Positions 52,413-61,518 of a stretch of 64,000 nt of DNA are shown in pieces. The translations under genes and the position numbers were made by a program. The stretch's first letter is position 1, and each line of letters begins with the position of its first letter. The notes beneath the pieces were generated by a model. The model saw only the letters and a program-made list of their open reading frames with translations, was not told the DNA's origin and ran no database searches. The stretch lies in assembly GCF_002802905.1 (NCBI RefSeq), contig NZ_PEBK01000005.1, positions 124,346 to 188,345 on the forward strand, read 5' to 3'. The DNA is from Bifidobacterium simiarum (lineage in GTDB: Bacteria > Actinomycetota > Actinomycetes > Actinomycetales > Bifidobacteriaceae).

Positions 52413-53407
52413 ACCGATGCGCCATCATCCTGCCGTACTACGGACGGTTCCCGAACTACTTCCAGCTGTTCCTCAACTCCTGCGGCACGAACGAGGACTA
52501 TGACTGGCTGATCTTCACCGATGACCATGCCCCGTATGCCTACCCCGGCAACGTGACGGTCCATTACGAGACGTTCGCCGACATGCAGAACCGTGTGCGT
52601 GACGCCTTCGATTTCGCGCCTGAGCTCCACAATCCGTATAAACTCTGTGATCTCAAGCCCATGTACGGCTACCTGTTCGGCGAGTATCTGCACGGATACG
52701 AGTTCTGGGGGCACTGCGACTGCGACCTCATCTTCGGGGACCTGAGCCGGTTCATCACCGACGACATGCTTGCGCGGTACGACAAGCTGTTCCCGGTCGG
52801 CCATCTGGCGCTGTATCGCAACACCGAGGAGAACAACCGACGGTTCATGCTGCCGCTGGATGGCCGGGACCTGTATCGGGAGGTCCTCGAATCGCCTCGC
52901 GGCTTCACCTTCGACGAGAGCTATCTGCCCACCAACATCAACCGCATCTACCGGCAGCACGGCTTCCCGGTCTACATGCGGGACCGGTCCGGCAACGTGT
53001 CGTCCCGAGGCGCATCCATTCGGCTGACCCGGTATGACGAGGAGCTCGATACGTTCCTGACCGAGGAACCGATGCGAGCCGTATACGAGTGGGATCGCGG
53101 TACGCTGCGGCGCAGCTTCGTCAGGCTCGGAGCCTTCGAGCAGCAGGAACTGATGTATCTGCATTTCCAGCGCCGGAGGATGCGCGTTACCTGTGATATG
53201 GCGGCGACGCGGTTCCAGATCCTGCCCGAATCATTCGAGCCGATGTCAGTGGAACAGGTGACCAAGGCGAACTTCCGATCCCTGCGCTGGCGGCGCATGC
53301 CCGACGGCCTACGGCACCGCATCGGACTGACCGTGGGTGACCTGCGGTTCTGGTGGGGGCGTCTGCGGGCGATGATTCCCTCCCGTCTTCGAAAGGGGGA
53401 TCGATGA
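52409..53407 (+). CDS. DUF6625-type putative glycosyltransferase
   Basis: 332 residues, cytoplasmic. CAIILPYYGRFPNYFQLFLN, YDWLIFTDDHAPY, PYKLCDLKPMYGYLFGEYL and the FWGHCDCDLIFGDL motif are hallmarks of a small family found in capsule and EPS loci. The DCDLIFGD segment resembles a DxD metal site, so a transferase role is likely but the sugar is unknown. AAGGAGG precedes the ATG. It sits between the two paralogous GT4 genes. Confidence 0.82.
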   Translation: MNRCAIILPYYGRFPNYFQLFLNSCGTNEDYDWLIFTDDHAPYAYPGNVTVHYETFADMQNRVRDAFDFAPELHNPYKLCDLKPMYGYLFGEYLHGYEFWGHCDCDLIFGDLSRFITDDMLARYDKLFPVGHLALYRNTEENNRRFMLPLDGRDLYREVLESPRGFTFDESYLPTNINRIYRQHGFPVYMRDRSGNVSSRGASIRLTRYDEELDTFLTEEPMRAVYEWDRGTLRRSFVRLGAFEQQELMYLHFQRRRMRVTCDMAATRFQILPESFEPMSVEQVTKANFRSLRWRRMPDGLRHRIGLTVGDLRFWWGRLRAMIPSRLRKGDR

Positions 53408-54549
53408 CCGACAGGCCGATACGTATTCTTCAGCAGGGCATGACCTGGGTTCGTGGTGGCGTCGAACGGTTCATCATGAACCTGTACCGAGGCATCGATC
53501 GGGATCTGGTGCAGTTCGACTTCCTGATCCCCCACGACATGCCTCCCATGGCGTATGAAGAGGAGGTCCGTGATCTGGGCGGCCGGATATTCCGGGACAT
53601 CTACCCATTTCGCTGCTCCCCGTGGCATGCGGAGCGGGCGTTGCGGAGACTGTTCGCCGAACATCCGGAGATCGGCGGCGTACACATGAACGTCTGCTTC
53701 CCATACGTGTATCCGTTGGCCGTGGCAGCGCGAAGCGGAGTGAAGCTGCGGATCCTGCACTCGCATGAGGGCGACGGATTCACTCCGAACCAGCATCAGG
53801 GATGGCATGCACGGATGATCGAATGTCAGGTGCGTCGGTACCCGACCAGATACTTCGTCTGCTCGGACAATGCGGCATACCTGTTTCCGGGGGAGCCGTA
53901 CACCTGGGTGAGGAACGGCATCGACACCGATCGCTTCCGATTCGACGATGCGATGCGGCATACGGTCCGTGCCCGACTCGGCATACCGGACGCGGCCCAT
54001 GTGATCGGATTCTGCGGTCATCTGAACAATCGCAAGAATCCGCTGTTCGCTTTGGAGGTGTTCGCGCAGTATCGCCGGATGGAGCCGGGCAGCGTGTTCG
54101 TCGTGACCGGACAGGGCGAGCTGGAAGGCGAGCTGCGTCGCCGGATACCGGCACTGGGACTTCCCGACGATGCCGTGCGGATCCTCGGCGGGGGGCGTGC
54201 CGACATGCATGAGCTGTATCAGGCAATGGACGGGTTCGTGCTGCCGTCCACGCTTGAAGGACTGCCGTTCGTGCTGATCGAGGCGCAGTGCGCGGGTCTG
54301 CCGTGCGTCACCTCGTTGGAGGGAGTCACCCGGCAGGCGGCCATCACCGATCTGCTGCAATACCGTTCGCTGAACGATGCCGCATCGGTCTGGGCACAGA
54401 CGTTGCATGACGGTATTGCGCGGCATGGCATCGGTGGCAGGGCCGATCGTGCGGCGTATGCGGCCCGCGTAGCCGAAGCCGGGTTCGACATGCGCACCAC
54501 CGCGGCGATGCTGCAGAACCTCTACCTGACCGAAGGGGGACGACGGTGA
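53404..54549 (+). CDS. Glycosyltransferase family 4 (second of a paralogous pair)
   Basis: 381 residues. IRILQQGMTWVRGGVERFIM, ILHSHEGDGFTPNQHQ, VRNGIDTDRFRFDD, GFCGHLNNRKNPLFALEVFA and PSTLEGLPFVLIEAQCAG match the gene at 51201-52412 position by position, and the two share the C-terminal AEAGFDMRxTAAMLQNLYL and TEGGR ends. In the E-x7-E region the usual YEG is TLEG here. GAAAGGGGG precedes the ATG. Likely a product of local duplication followed by divergence of donor or acceptor choice. Confidence 0.92.
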   Translation: MTDRPIRILQQGMTWVRGGVERFIMNLYRGIDRDLVQFDFLIPHDMPPMAYEEEVRDLGGRIFRDIYPFRCSPWHAERALRRLFAEHPEIGGVHMNVCFPYVYPLAVAARSGVKLRILHSHEGDGFTPNQHQGWHARMIECQVRRYPTRYFVCSDNAAYLFPGEPYTWVRNGIDTDRFRFDDAMRHTVRARLGIPDAAHVIGFCGHLNNRKNPLFALEVFAQYRRMEPGSVFVVTGQGELEGELRRRIPALGLPDDAVRILGGGRADMHELYQAMDGFVLPSTLEGLPFVLIEAQCAGLPCVTSLEGVTRQAAITDLLQYRSLNDAASVWAQTLHDGIARHGIGGRADRAAYAARVAEAGFDMRTTAAMLQNLYLTEGGRR

Positions 54550-56087
54550 TCGACCGGCGGGGCGAGCGCAGGCGGTTCGTTATCAGCATGGCGGCGACGG
54601 TCATCGCGTTCCTCGTGCAGCTCGGCGTCAATTTCTTGCTCACGCCCTACATCATCGCCACGCTGGGTACGGAGGCGTACGGCTTCATCCCGCTGGTGAA
54701 CAGTCTCATCGGGTACGCGGGGATCATCACCGGCGCGCTCAACGCGATGGCCGGCCGGTTCATCGGCATCGCCTACAACCGCGGCGACTATGCGAAGGCC
54801 AACGAGTACTTCAGCTCGGTGATGATCGCCGACATGGTGCTCGCCGTGGCGCTGGCCGTGCCGTATGCGCTGATCGTGATGTTTCCTTCGACGGTGATGA
54901 ACGTGCCGGCCGGTCTCGTGGACGACGTGCGCCTGACCTTCCTGTTCTGCGCGATCGGCACCGAATTCTCGCTGGTCACCTCCGTATACGGCGGCGTGTA
55001 CTACATCAGCGACCGCCTGGACCGCAACGCCGTGCGCAACATCGAAGGCAACGTGCTGCGCGCCGGCATCCTGCTGCTCATGTTCTGCCTGTGGAAGCCG
55101 ATGGTCTGCTTCGTGGCGATCTCCATGCTGGCGCTCAACCTGTACCAGTGCGCGGCGAACGTCTACTACACGCGCAGGCTCACCCCGCAGCTCGCCGTAC
55201 GCCGCTCGTCGTTCCGATGGCGTGCGGTCAGGGAACTGGTGAGCTCCGGGGTGTGGAACTCGATCGATGCCGTGAGCTATACGCTGCTCATCGCGCTCGA
55301 TCTGTATCTGGCCAACCGGTTTCTCGGCGCCTTGGTCGCCGGCCAGTATTCCGTGGCGAAGACGATGCCGCAGTTCCTGACGAACGTGGCGGCGATGCTT
55401 GCCTCCGTGTTCGCTCCCGGCATCCTGCGCATGTACGCGCAGGGCCGGCGTGACGACATGGCGCGCTCGCTGGACCGCTCCATCCGCTTCATGGGCTTGA
55501 TGATGGCCCTGCCCACCGGCTTTCTCATCGTCTACGGCACGGACTTCTTCCGCCTGTGGACGCCGAACGGGGATGCCGGATGGCTGCAGGCGATGAGCGT
55601 GGTGTCCCTGCTGGCGATGCTGGTCTCCGGCTGTGTGCGCTCGATGGGCAACGTGTGCACGGCGATGAACAAGGTCCGCGTGCCGTCGCTGGTGTTCCTG
55701 GTCTGCGGCGTGATCAACATCGTGACGGTGTTGCCGATGCTGATCTGGACCGATTGGGGAATCTGGTCGATCATCGTCGTATCCGCCATACTGGACGTCA
55801 TCAAGAACCTGCTGATCGTGCCATGGTATGTGGCGCGCTGCATGGGCATACCGGTCAGGCGGATGCTGGTCGCCGAGGCGAGGGGGCTCATGGCGTTGCC
55901 CGTCATGCTCGCGGTGACGGCTATCTGCCACGCGTTTCTCCCCGCACGCAGCTGGGTCATGCTCGTGGCGACGGCGTTGTGCTGTGCTCTGGTGGCTTGC
56001 GTGCCCTGCGCGTTCGTGGTGCTGGACCGCGCGGAACGTACGGAGGCGAGGCGTCTGGTACGTGGATATGCGTACATGGACTGCTGA
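54546..56087 (+). CDS. Polysaccharide flippase, Wzx type
   Basis: Moves lipid-linked repeat units across the membrane. 513 residues and about fourteen hydrophobic helices, of the polysaccharide transporter (MOP/PST) superfamily: FVISMAATVIAFLVQLGVNF at the N-terminus, then LLTPYIIATLGTEAYGFIPL. A GTG start at 54546 overlaps the previous stop as GTGA. Its presence with Wzy and Wzz makes this a Wzx/Wzy-dependent pathway. Last tightly coupled gene of the run. Confidence 0.93.
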   Translation: MIDRRGERRRFVISMAATVIAFLVQLGVNFLLTPYIIATLGTEAYGFIPLVNSLIGYAGIITGALNAMAGRFIGIAYNRGDYAKANEYFSSVMIADMVLAVALAVPYALIVMFPSTVMNVPAGLVDDVRLTFLFCAIGTEFSLVTSVYGGVYYISDRLDRNAVRNIEGNVLRAGILLLMFCLWKPMVCFVAISMLALNLYQCAANVYYTRRLTPQLAVRRSSFRWRAVRELVSSGVWNSIDAVSYTLLIALDLYLANRFLGALVAGQYSVAKTMPQFLTNVAAMLASVFAPGILRMYAQGRRDDMARSLDRSIRFMGLMMALPTGFLIVYGTDFFRLWTPNGDAGWLQAMSVVSLLAMLVSGCVRSMGNVCTAMNKVRVPSLVFLVCGVINIVTVLPMLIWTDWGIWSIIVVSAILDVIKNLLIVPWYVARCMGIPVRRMLVAEARGLMALPVMLAVTAICHAFLPARSWVMLVATALCCALVACVPCAFVVLDRAERTEARRLVRGYAYMDC

Positions 56088-56107
56088 GAAAAGAGGAGTG
56101 ATGAATC

Positions 56108-57319
56108 ATGGGTGAGGTAGTGAACAAGCCGACGTATCCAGCAGAGCAGGCCAAGCGCATTGCGGTGTGCGGTCATCATGAAGCGCGAGGAGGCGCGGAA
56201 GTGGCGCTGTTCCGTATGCTGACGTTGCTGCGCCGTCGGGGATGCGACATCGTGTTCGTGACGAAGAACAACACTGACGTGATCGAGGATCTGATTCCTG
56301 AGGGCGTGACGGTGGTTCGCGTCAGCGCGGACAGCAGGTGGAGTCGTTTCCTCGGCACACTGCTCGGCAAAGGGGAGCGGCCTCGATGGTGGATGCGCGT
56401 GGTTCGCAAGACCCTGCATGTGCTGAGCGGCAAACGTCATTACTGGGCATTCGAATATGCCGGACGGCACCTGACCGGACTTCCCAAGGGTCCATTCGAT
56501 GCCGTGCTGGATTTTGAGGGATACAGCTGCATCGACACCGTCATCGGCAGCCGTATCAGCGCGCCGATCAGGGCGACTTGGATCCACACCGAAGAGGTTG
56601 ATCTCAGTGCTACGTATTCGTATTTTCTGCGGTATTACGATCGCATATTCTGCGTATCCCAGACGGCGCAGGTGGCTTTGTCGGCACGTTATCCAAGACT
56701 TGCCGATCGCTCCCGGATGCTCTTCACCCCAATCGATGTCGATCTGATCCGTCGTCGGTCCATGGCCGACGTGTCTCCGGAACCGCAGGGAACGGATCCG
56801 TCGGTATTCCGTATCGTGACCGTCTGTAGGCTATCGCAGGAGAAGAACCTCGAACTGAGCGTACATGTCGCCGCCACACTGCGTGATCGGGGCCTGAACT
56901 TCCTGTGGGAGGTCTTCGGTGAAGGGGTGGAGCGTACCGGGCTACAGACCTTGATCGATCGGCTGGGACTGACTGGGCGATTCGTGTTGCGTGGGGCGGT
57001 AAGCAATCCCTACCCATACATGAAGCGGGCCGACATCTACGTGCAGACTTCGAAGCATGAGGGATTCGGACTGACCGTGCAGGAGGCCAAGATCCTCGGC
57101 ATTCCCGTGGTTGTCACCGACATCCCGGCATTCCGCGAGCAGATCGTCGACGGCCAAACGGGATTCCTACGTCCCGCCGATGTCGAGGCGCTCGCCGACG
57201 CCATCATCCGCCTGGCCAGACATCCCGAGGAACGGCGACGGATGGCGGAGAACCTTGCCAAGGTGGACTGGGACGGCCAACAGGATATGTCGCCGCTTTA
57301 CGAGTTCTTGGGACTATGA
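56108..57319 (+). CDS. Glycosyltransferase family 4
   Basis: 403 residues, GT-B fold. GHHEARGGAEVALFRMLTLL at the start, ATWIHTEEVDLSATYSYFLR in the middle, and TVCRLSQEKNLELSVHVAA plus TSKHEGFGLTVQEAKILGIP at the C-terminal donor site, with the E-x7-E pattern. Preceded by AGAGGAG, 20 bases after the flippase stop, the first gap in the coupled run. The codon use is less biased than upstream. Its 3' end overlaps the convergent GT2 gene by six bases. Confidence 0.92.
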   Translation: MGEVVNKPTYPAEQAKRIAVCGHHEARGGAEVALFRMLTLLRRRGCDIVFVTKNNTDVIEDLIPEGVTVVRVSADSRWSRFLGTLLGKGERPRWWMRVVRKTLHVLSGKRHYWAFEYAGRHLTGLPKGPFDAVLDFEGYSCIDTVIGSRISAPIRATWIHTEEVDLSATYSYFLRYYDRIFCVSQTAQVALSARYPRLADRSRMLFTPIDVDLIRRRSMADVSPEPQGTDPSVFRIVTVCRLSQEKNLELSVHVAATLRDRGLNFLWEVFGEGVERTGLQTLIDRLGLTGRFVLRGAVSNPYPYMKRADIYVQTSKHEGFGLTVQEAKILGIPVVVTDIPAFREQIVDGQTGFLRPADVEALADAIIRLARHPEERRRMAENLAKVDWDGQQDMSPLYEFLGL

Positions 57320-58384
57320 GAGTTCGGGGTCGCGCATCCGGTTCCTCAGTATGTGCTCCACGAAGGCGACGACGGGCGACAGGTGGCATCGCGCCAGTCG
57401 CCAGCGCAGACGGGTGCCTGCAGGCAGGCGTGAGACGTCGATGCGTGGGGCAAGCGCTCGCAGCGATGACATCGTCCGCCTCGTGGTTGCGGCGGTTCCC
57501 CTATCGAGACCGGGAACTCCTCCATTGCGGAGTACGTCGTAGTGGCAGGAGACAAGCAATTCGAAGCAGTGGCATCGGATGCCCATGACAGCATCTTCCG
57601 ATAGTCCGAGATCGGAAACGGACTCCAGTATCTCCTCGACGGCGGTTATGGTATCCGCTGTGACGGCCCGACGTTTGCTGCGCAGGATCGAGCCGGACCG
57701 TTCCCGATACGCGTAGACGATGTCGGGCAGGGCCGCCAGATGTGAGGATCGGGCCATGACTCGGTAGGTGGTGGCGATGTCCTCCATGAACCGTCCCTCG
57801 GGGAATCGGATATGCGGATGGTCGTTGTATGCCGACAATCTTGCTGCATAGGCCCAGGAGAAGGACTGCAGCCGATCGGTGAGGATCAGCGTGACGGCGG
57901 TCTCCCGGTCGAAAATCCTGACTGATCCGTATTGGTTATGCGATGTGCGCCTGTCGATCGGTCGGCCGTTCTCGTCGATGCGGATGAACCGGATCGTGGC
58001 CACGTCGGCATGATGGGTCTCCATGCCGCGTACCAGAATCTCCACGTATCGGTCATCGGGGATGTCGTCGGAATCCACGAAGCAGACATACGTTCCACGG
58101 GCGTGGTCAAGACCGGTGTTCCGGGCGGCGCTGAGACCCCGGTTGCCCTGATGGATCACCCTGATGCGTCCGTCTCGTCCGACGTATTCGTCGCAGATCG
58201 TTCCCGATCCGTCGGTCGACCCGTCATCCACGAGGATGATCTCCAGATTGCGATAGGTCTGTTCGATCAGACGGTCCAGACAGGCTTTGAGATATCGCCG
58301 CACGTTGTACACCGGCACGATGACGCTGACGAGATCCTGTCCCTCGTCCCGATCCGATCCAATTTGCGCTGCCATAGCCTCCAT
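57314..58384 (-). CDS. Glycosyltransferase family 2, reverse strand
   Basis: 356 residues. VSVIVPVYNVRRYLKACLDR, IILVDDGSTDGSGTICDEY, NRGLSAARNTGLDHA and FVDSDDI mark the GT-A domain; later FPEGRFMEDIATTYRV is the usual EPS GT2 segment. It is the only reverse-strand gene in the locus, convergent with the main operon, so it has its own promoter. No ribosome site precedes ATG 58384; GGAGG lies too close to the second ATG (58375), so the start is uncertain and may be leaderless. Confidence 0.9.
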   Translation of the reverse strand: MEAMAAQIGSDRDEGQDLVSVIVPVYNVRRYLKACLDRLIEQTYRNLEIILVDDGSTDGSGTICDEYVGRDGRIRVIHQGNRGLSAARNTGLDHARGTYVCFVDSDDIPDDRYVEILVRGMETHHADVATIRFIRIDENGRPIDRRTSHNQYGSVRIFDRETAVTLILTDRLQSFSWAYAARLSAYNDHPHIRFPEGRFMEDIATTYRVMARSSHLAALPDIVYAYRERSGSILRSKRRAVTADTITAVEEILESVSDLGLSEDAVMGIRCHCFELLVSCHYDVLRNGGVPGLDRGTAATTRRTMSSLRALAPRIDVSRLPAGTRLRWRLARCHLSPVVAFVEHILRNRMRDPELS

Positions 58385-58584
58385 ACGGTTAAGGCTAATC
58401 GGGCGTTGATATATTCAAGGGGGTGTGCGGGGCGTTCGGGGGAGGGTCCCTCCGTCCGTGGTCCGGCCCGTCAAGCCGTGTGGGTATGCTTGTGCCGGTT
58501 TGTGTGGACAACAGGTGAACCAACTGTACGTACTGAAGAATTCCGCAAGCAACGACAATCGATAGATATTTAAGAGAGGTTTCG

Positions 58585-60507
58585 ATGGCGGTTCGTGGTG
58601 ATATCCGTAATGTGGCGATCGTGGCTCATGTCGATCACGGCAAGACCACGCTGGTGAACGCGATGCTCCAGCAGTCCCATGTGTTCAACGAACGCGAAGA
58701 GGTCCCGGATCGCGTGATGGACTCCAACGATCTGGAGCGCGAGAAGGGCATCACCATCCTCGCCAAGAACACGGCCGTGGAGTACACCGGCCCGCTGGCC
58801 GCCAAGTACGGCCACCCGGAGGGCATCACCCTCAACATCATCGACACCCCCGGCCACGCCGACTTCGGCGGCGAGGTGGAGCGCGGCATCTCCATGGTCG
58901 ACGGCGTCGTCCTGCTCGTGGACGCCTCCGAAGGCCCGCTGCCGCAGACCCGCTTCGTGCTGCGCAAGGCCCTCGAGGCCAAGCTGCCGGTGATCCTGTG
59001 CGTGAACAAGGTGGATCGTCCCGACGCCCGCATCGAAGAGGTCGTGGGCGAGACCTCCGACCTGCTGCTCGGCCTCGCCGACGACGTGCAGCACGAGGGC
59101 ATCGATCTCGATCTCGACCAGCTGCTCGAAATGCCGGTGATCTACTGCGCCGCCAAGGCCGGCTACGCCTCCGTCAACCAGCCCGCCGACGGCGGTCTGC
59201 CCGACAACGACAACCTCGAGCCGCTGTTCGAGGCCATCATCTCCAACATCCCCGCCCCCGAATACGAGGAGGGCGCCCCGCTGCAGGCCCACGTCGCCAA
59301 CATCGACTCCTCCGACTTCCTCGGCCGACTCGGCCTCGTGCGCATCTACAACGGCACGCTGGAGAAGGGCAAGACCTACGGTCTGTCCCGTGTGGACGGC
59401 TCGCTCGAGAACTTCCGCGTCTCCGAGCTGCTGCGCACTCAGGGCCTGGAGCGCACCCCCGTCGAGTCCGCGGGCCCCGGCGACATCGTGGCCGTGGCCG
59501 GCGTTAACGACATCATGATCGGCGAAACCATCGTCGACCCCAACGATCCCAAGCCGCTGCCGCTCATCCACGTGGACGACCCGGCCATCTCCATGACCTT
59601 CGGCACCAACGACTCCCCGCTGGCCGGCACCGAAGGCAAGGACCACAAGCTCACCGCCCGCATGATCAAGGACCGCCTCGACCGCGAACTTATCGGCAAC
59701 GTGTCCATCAAGGTGCTGCCCACCGACCGCCCCGACGCCTGGGAGGTGCAGGGCCGCGGCGAACTGGCGCTGGCCGTGCTCGCCGAGCAGATGCGCCGCG
59801 AAGGCTACGAGCTGACCGTCGGCCGCCCGCAGGTGGTCACCAAGATCATCGACGGCAAGATCAACGAGCCGATGGAGAACACCACCATCGACGTGCCCGA
59901 GGAGTACATGGGCACCGTCACCCAGCTCATGGCCGACCGCAAGGGCCGCATGGACAACATGACCAACCACGGCTCCGGCTGGGTGCGTCTGCAGTTCACC
60001 GTGCCGTCCCGCGGTCTGATCGGCTTCCGCACCGCGCTGCTGTCCGCCACCCGCGGCACCGGCATCGCCTCCTCCATCTCCGCCGGATACGCCCCGTGGG
60101 CTGGCGAGATCACCATCCGCCAGAACGGCTCCATGGTCTCCGACCGTCAGGGCGTCGCCACCCCGTACGCCATGCAGCGTCTGCAGGCCCGCGGCAACTT
60201 CTTCGTCGAACCGCAGTCCCCGGTGTACGAGGGTCAGGTCGTCGGCGTGGCCAACAAGCCCGACGAACTCGACGTGAACATCACGCTGGCCAAGCACATG
60301 ACCAACATGCGCTCCGCCACCGCCGACGTGCTCGAAACCCTCACCCCGCCGATCAAGATGAGCCTCGAGGAGTCGCTGGACTTCGCCAACGAGGACGAGT
60401 GCGTCGAGGTGACCCCCGAGGCCATTCGCGTGCGCAAGATCATCCTCAAGCGCGAGGACTGGTACAAGTGGCGCGCCAAGCAGCGCCGTCAGAACAAGAA
60501 TGCCTGA
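58585..60507 (+). CDS. typA: Translational GTPase TypA/BipA
   Basis: Ribosome-associated GTPase that helps 50S assembly and stress adaptation. 640 residues. G1 is AHVDHGKT at 14-21; the switch II motif is [12 protein letters not shown], and G4 is [12 protein letters not shown]-like domains III and V follow, with the TypA-specific C-terminal domain ([20 protein letters not shown], then [14 protein letters not shown]-like text). GAGAGG precedes the ATG. Strong optimal-codon use points to high expression. Its stop-codon region forms a hairpin and is duplicated 110 bases downstream. Confidence 0.97.
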   Translation: MAVRGDIRNVAIVAHVDHGKTTLVNAMLQQSHVFNEREEVPDRVMDSNDLEREKGITILAKNTAVEYTGPLAAKYGHPEGITLNIIDTPGHADFGGEVERGISMVDGVVLLVDASEGPLPQTRFVLRKALEAKLPVILCVNKVDRPDARIEEVVGETSDLLLGLADDVQHEGIDLDLDQLLEMPVIYCAAKAGYASVNQPADGGLPDNDNLEPLFEAIISNIPAPEYEEGAPLQAHVANIDSSDFLGRLGLVRIYNGTLEKGKTYGLSRVDGSLENFRVSELLRTQGLERTPVESAGPGDIVAVAGVNDIMIGETIVDPNDPKPLPLIHVDDPAISMTFGTNDSPLAGTEGKDHKLTARMIKDRLDRELIGNVSIKVLPTDRPDAWEVQGRGELALAVLAEQMRREGYELTVGRPQVVTKIIDGKINEPMENTTIDVPEEYMGTVTQLMADRKGRMDNMTNHGSGWVRLQFTVPSRGLIGFRTALLSATRGTGIASSISAGYAPWAGEITIRQNGSMVSDRQGVATPYAMQRLQARGNFFVEPQSPVYEGQVVGVANKPDELDVNITLAKHMTNMRSATADVLETLTPPIKMSLEESLDFANEDECVEVTPEAIRVRKIILKREDWYKWRAKQRRQNKNA

Positions 60508-60663
60508 TCGGCATTCTTATTCAGACGGCCGTCGGCACCCGTAGGGGTGCCTCCCCTCACCTACGGGCAGTCCACTGGACTGCCCGCTTTACGGTTCGGC
60601 AGAATAAGAATGCCTGATCGGCATTCCTGTTCAGACGGCCGTCGGCACCCGTAGGGGCGCCTC
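60491..60663 (+). repeat. Direct repeat duplicating the typA 3' end and its terminator
   Basis: A 63-base segment starting in the last typA codons (60491-60553) recurs at 60601-60663 with only a few changes (period 110). Each copy contains GAATGCC-TGATC-GGCATTC, a hairpin over the typA stop codon (60498-60516; copy at 60608-60626), followed by a T-rich stretch. CAGTCCACTGGACTG, a palindrome similar to the one in the xylA repeat, lies between the copies. No gene in 60508-60857 is supported. Confidence 0.9.
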
Positions 60664-60669
60664 GTCCTA

Positions 60670-60719
60670 GCCCCTCATCAGTCGGCTTCGCCGACAGCTT
60701 CCCCCGCAGGGGGAAGCCT
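60670..60719. repeat. Intergenic palindromic repeat, degenerate copy C
   Basis: CCCCTCATCAGTCGGC, a GTCGGCTTCGCCGAC hairpin, then CTTCCCCCGCAGGGGGAAG. It has the same order of parts as 11386-11436 but a diverged sequence. Right of it, to 60857, the only notable text is a C/T-rich tract. Confidence 0.65.
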
Positions 60720-60857
60720 GTTTAAACCTTCCCCTTAGGCTGAGCCCGTGATGCGGACGCCAGAGGCGTTCGTAGGGCTCAGGCGAGCCGACAGGCGAGC
60801 ATTACAGTGTGGCCGTCGGCTGCCATCCGGTCGCCTCGTCGCGGCATACTGAGAGCT

Positions 60858-61445
60858 ATGACTCACAGGGGTATGACTCAGCGGGATGGCACACGTCGAA
60901 CGACGAAACGAACTCCACGGCAGCGCTCGGCATCGGTCCAGATGGACGATGCCATGCAGCGGATGCCGTGGAGTTTTCGTTTGCCTATGTGGGCCCGGAT
61001 CCTGATCGCCCTGATCTCCGGCGGCGTCGTCGGCTTCGTGGGCTCCTGCGCCTACCGCATGGGCGTGCCGCAGAACATTCCCTACGGACTGGTGCTCTCA
61101 TTGCTGCTGGTCGGCATCTCCGCATGGTCGGCCCGCGCGCGCAGCGGCAGCATCGGCCTCGGCTTCCATCTGGTCGCCTCGGGCGCGGTGACCTGGTTGC
61201 TCACCGAAACGGCCACCACGTCAAGGGCGATGATCATCTTCGGATACAAAAGCGACGCCTACTCGTTCATCATGCAGAAAGCCGGCGTCATCTGGCTGCT
61301 AGGCATGGTGGCCGTGCAGGTCGTGCTCGTCATGCTGCCCGACCGTCTGTTCGTCGTGCCGCCGCGGGCCGTCGTACCGGACGGGCAGGCGTCCGCCGAA
61401 TCCGTGCGTCGAAACCAGCCTGCACGAAACCGGTCCGCGCACTGA
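60858..61445 (+). CDS. Small integral membrane protein of unknown function
   Basis: 195 residues from ATG 60858 (ATG 60873 is an alternative). A basic, hydrophilic N-terminus of about 40 residues is followed by four hydrophobic helices (about 48-68, 75-93, 102-122 and 140-162) and a short polar tail. No family is recognised with confidence. The topology resembles small actinobacterial membrane proteins of unknown role. It lies 73 bases before pheA on the same strand and may be co-transcribed with it. Confidence 0.7.
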   Translation: MTHRGMTQRDGTRRTTKRTPRQRSASVQMDDAMQRMPWSFRLPMWARILIALISGGVVGFVGSCAYRMGVPQNIPYGLVLSLLLVGISAWSARARSGSIGLGFHLVASGAVTWLLTETATTSRAMIIFGYKSDAYSFIMQKAGVIWLLGMVAVQVVLVMLPDRLFVVPPRAVVPDGQASAESVRRNQPARNRSAH

Positions 61446-61518
61446 AACGATCGCCCCGCATCGACGCGGTCCCGCCTATGGTGAAGAGACATCTCAGGCG
61501 ATTCGGGAAAGGACAGGC

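Noticed and set aside
58570-60297. Reverse-strand open frame opposite typA
   Set aside because: Antisense shadow in a strongly codon-biased gene, with Gly/Val/Leu/Asp-rich text and no family resemblance.
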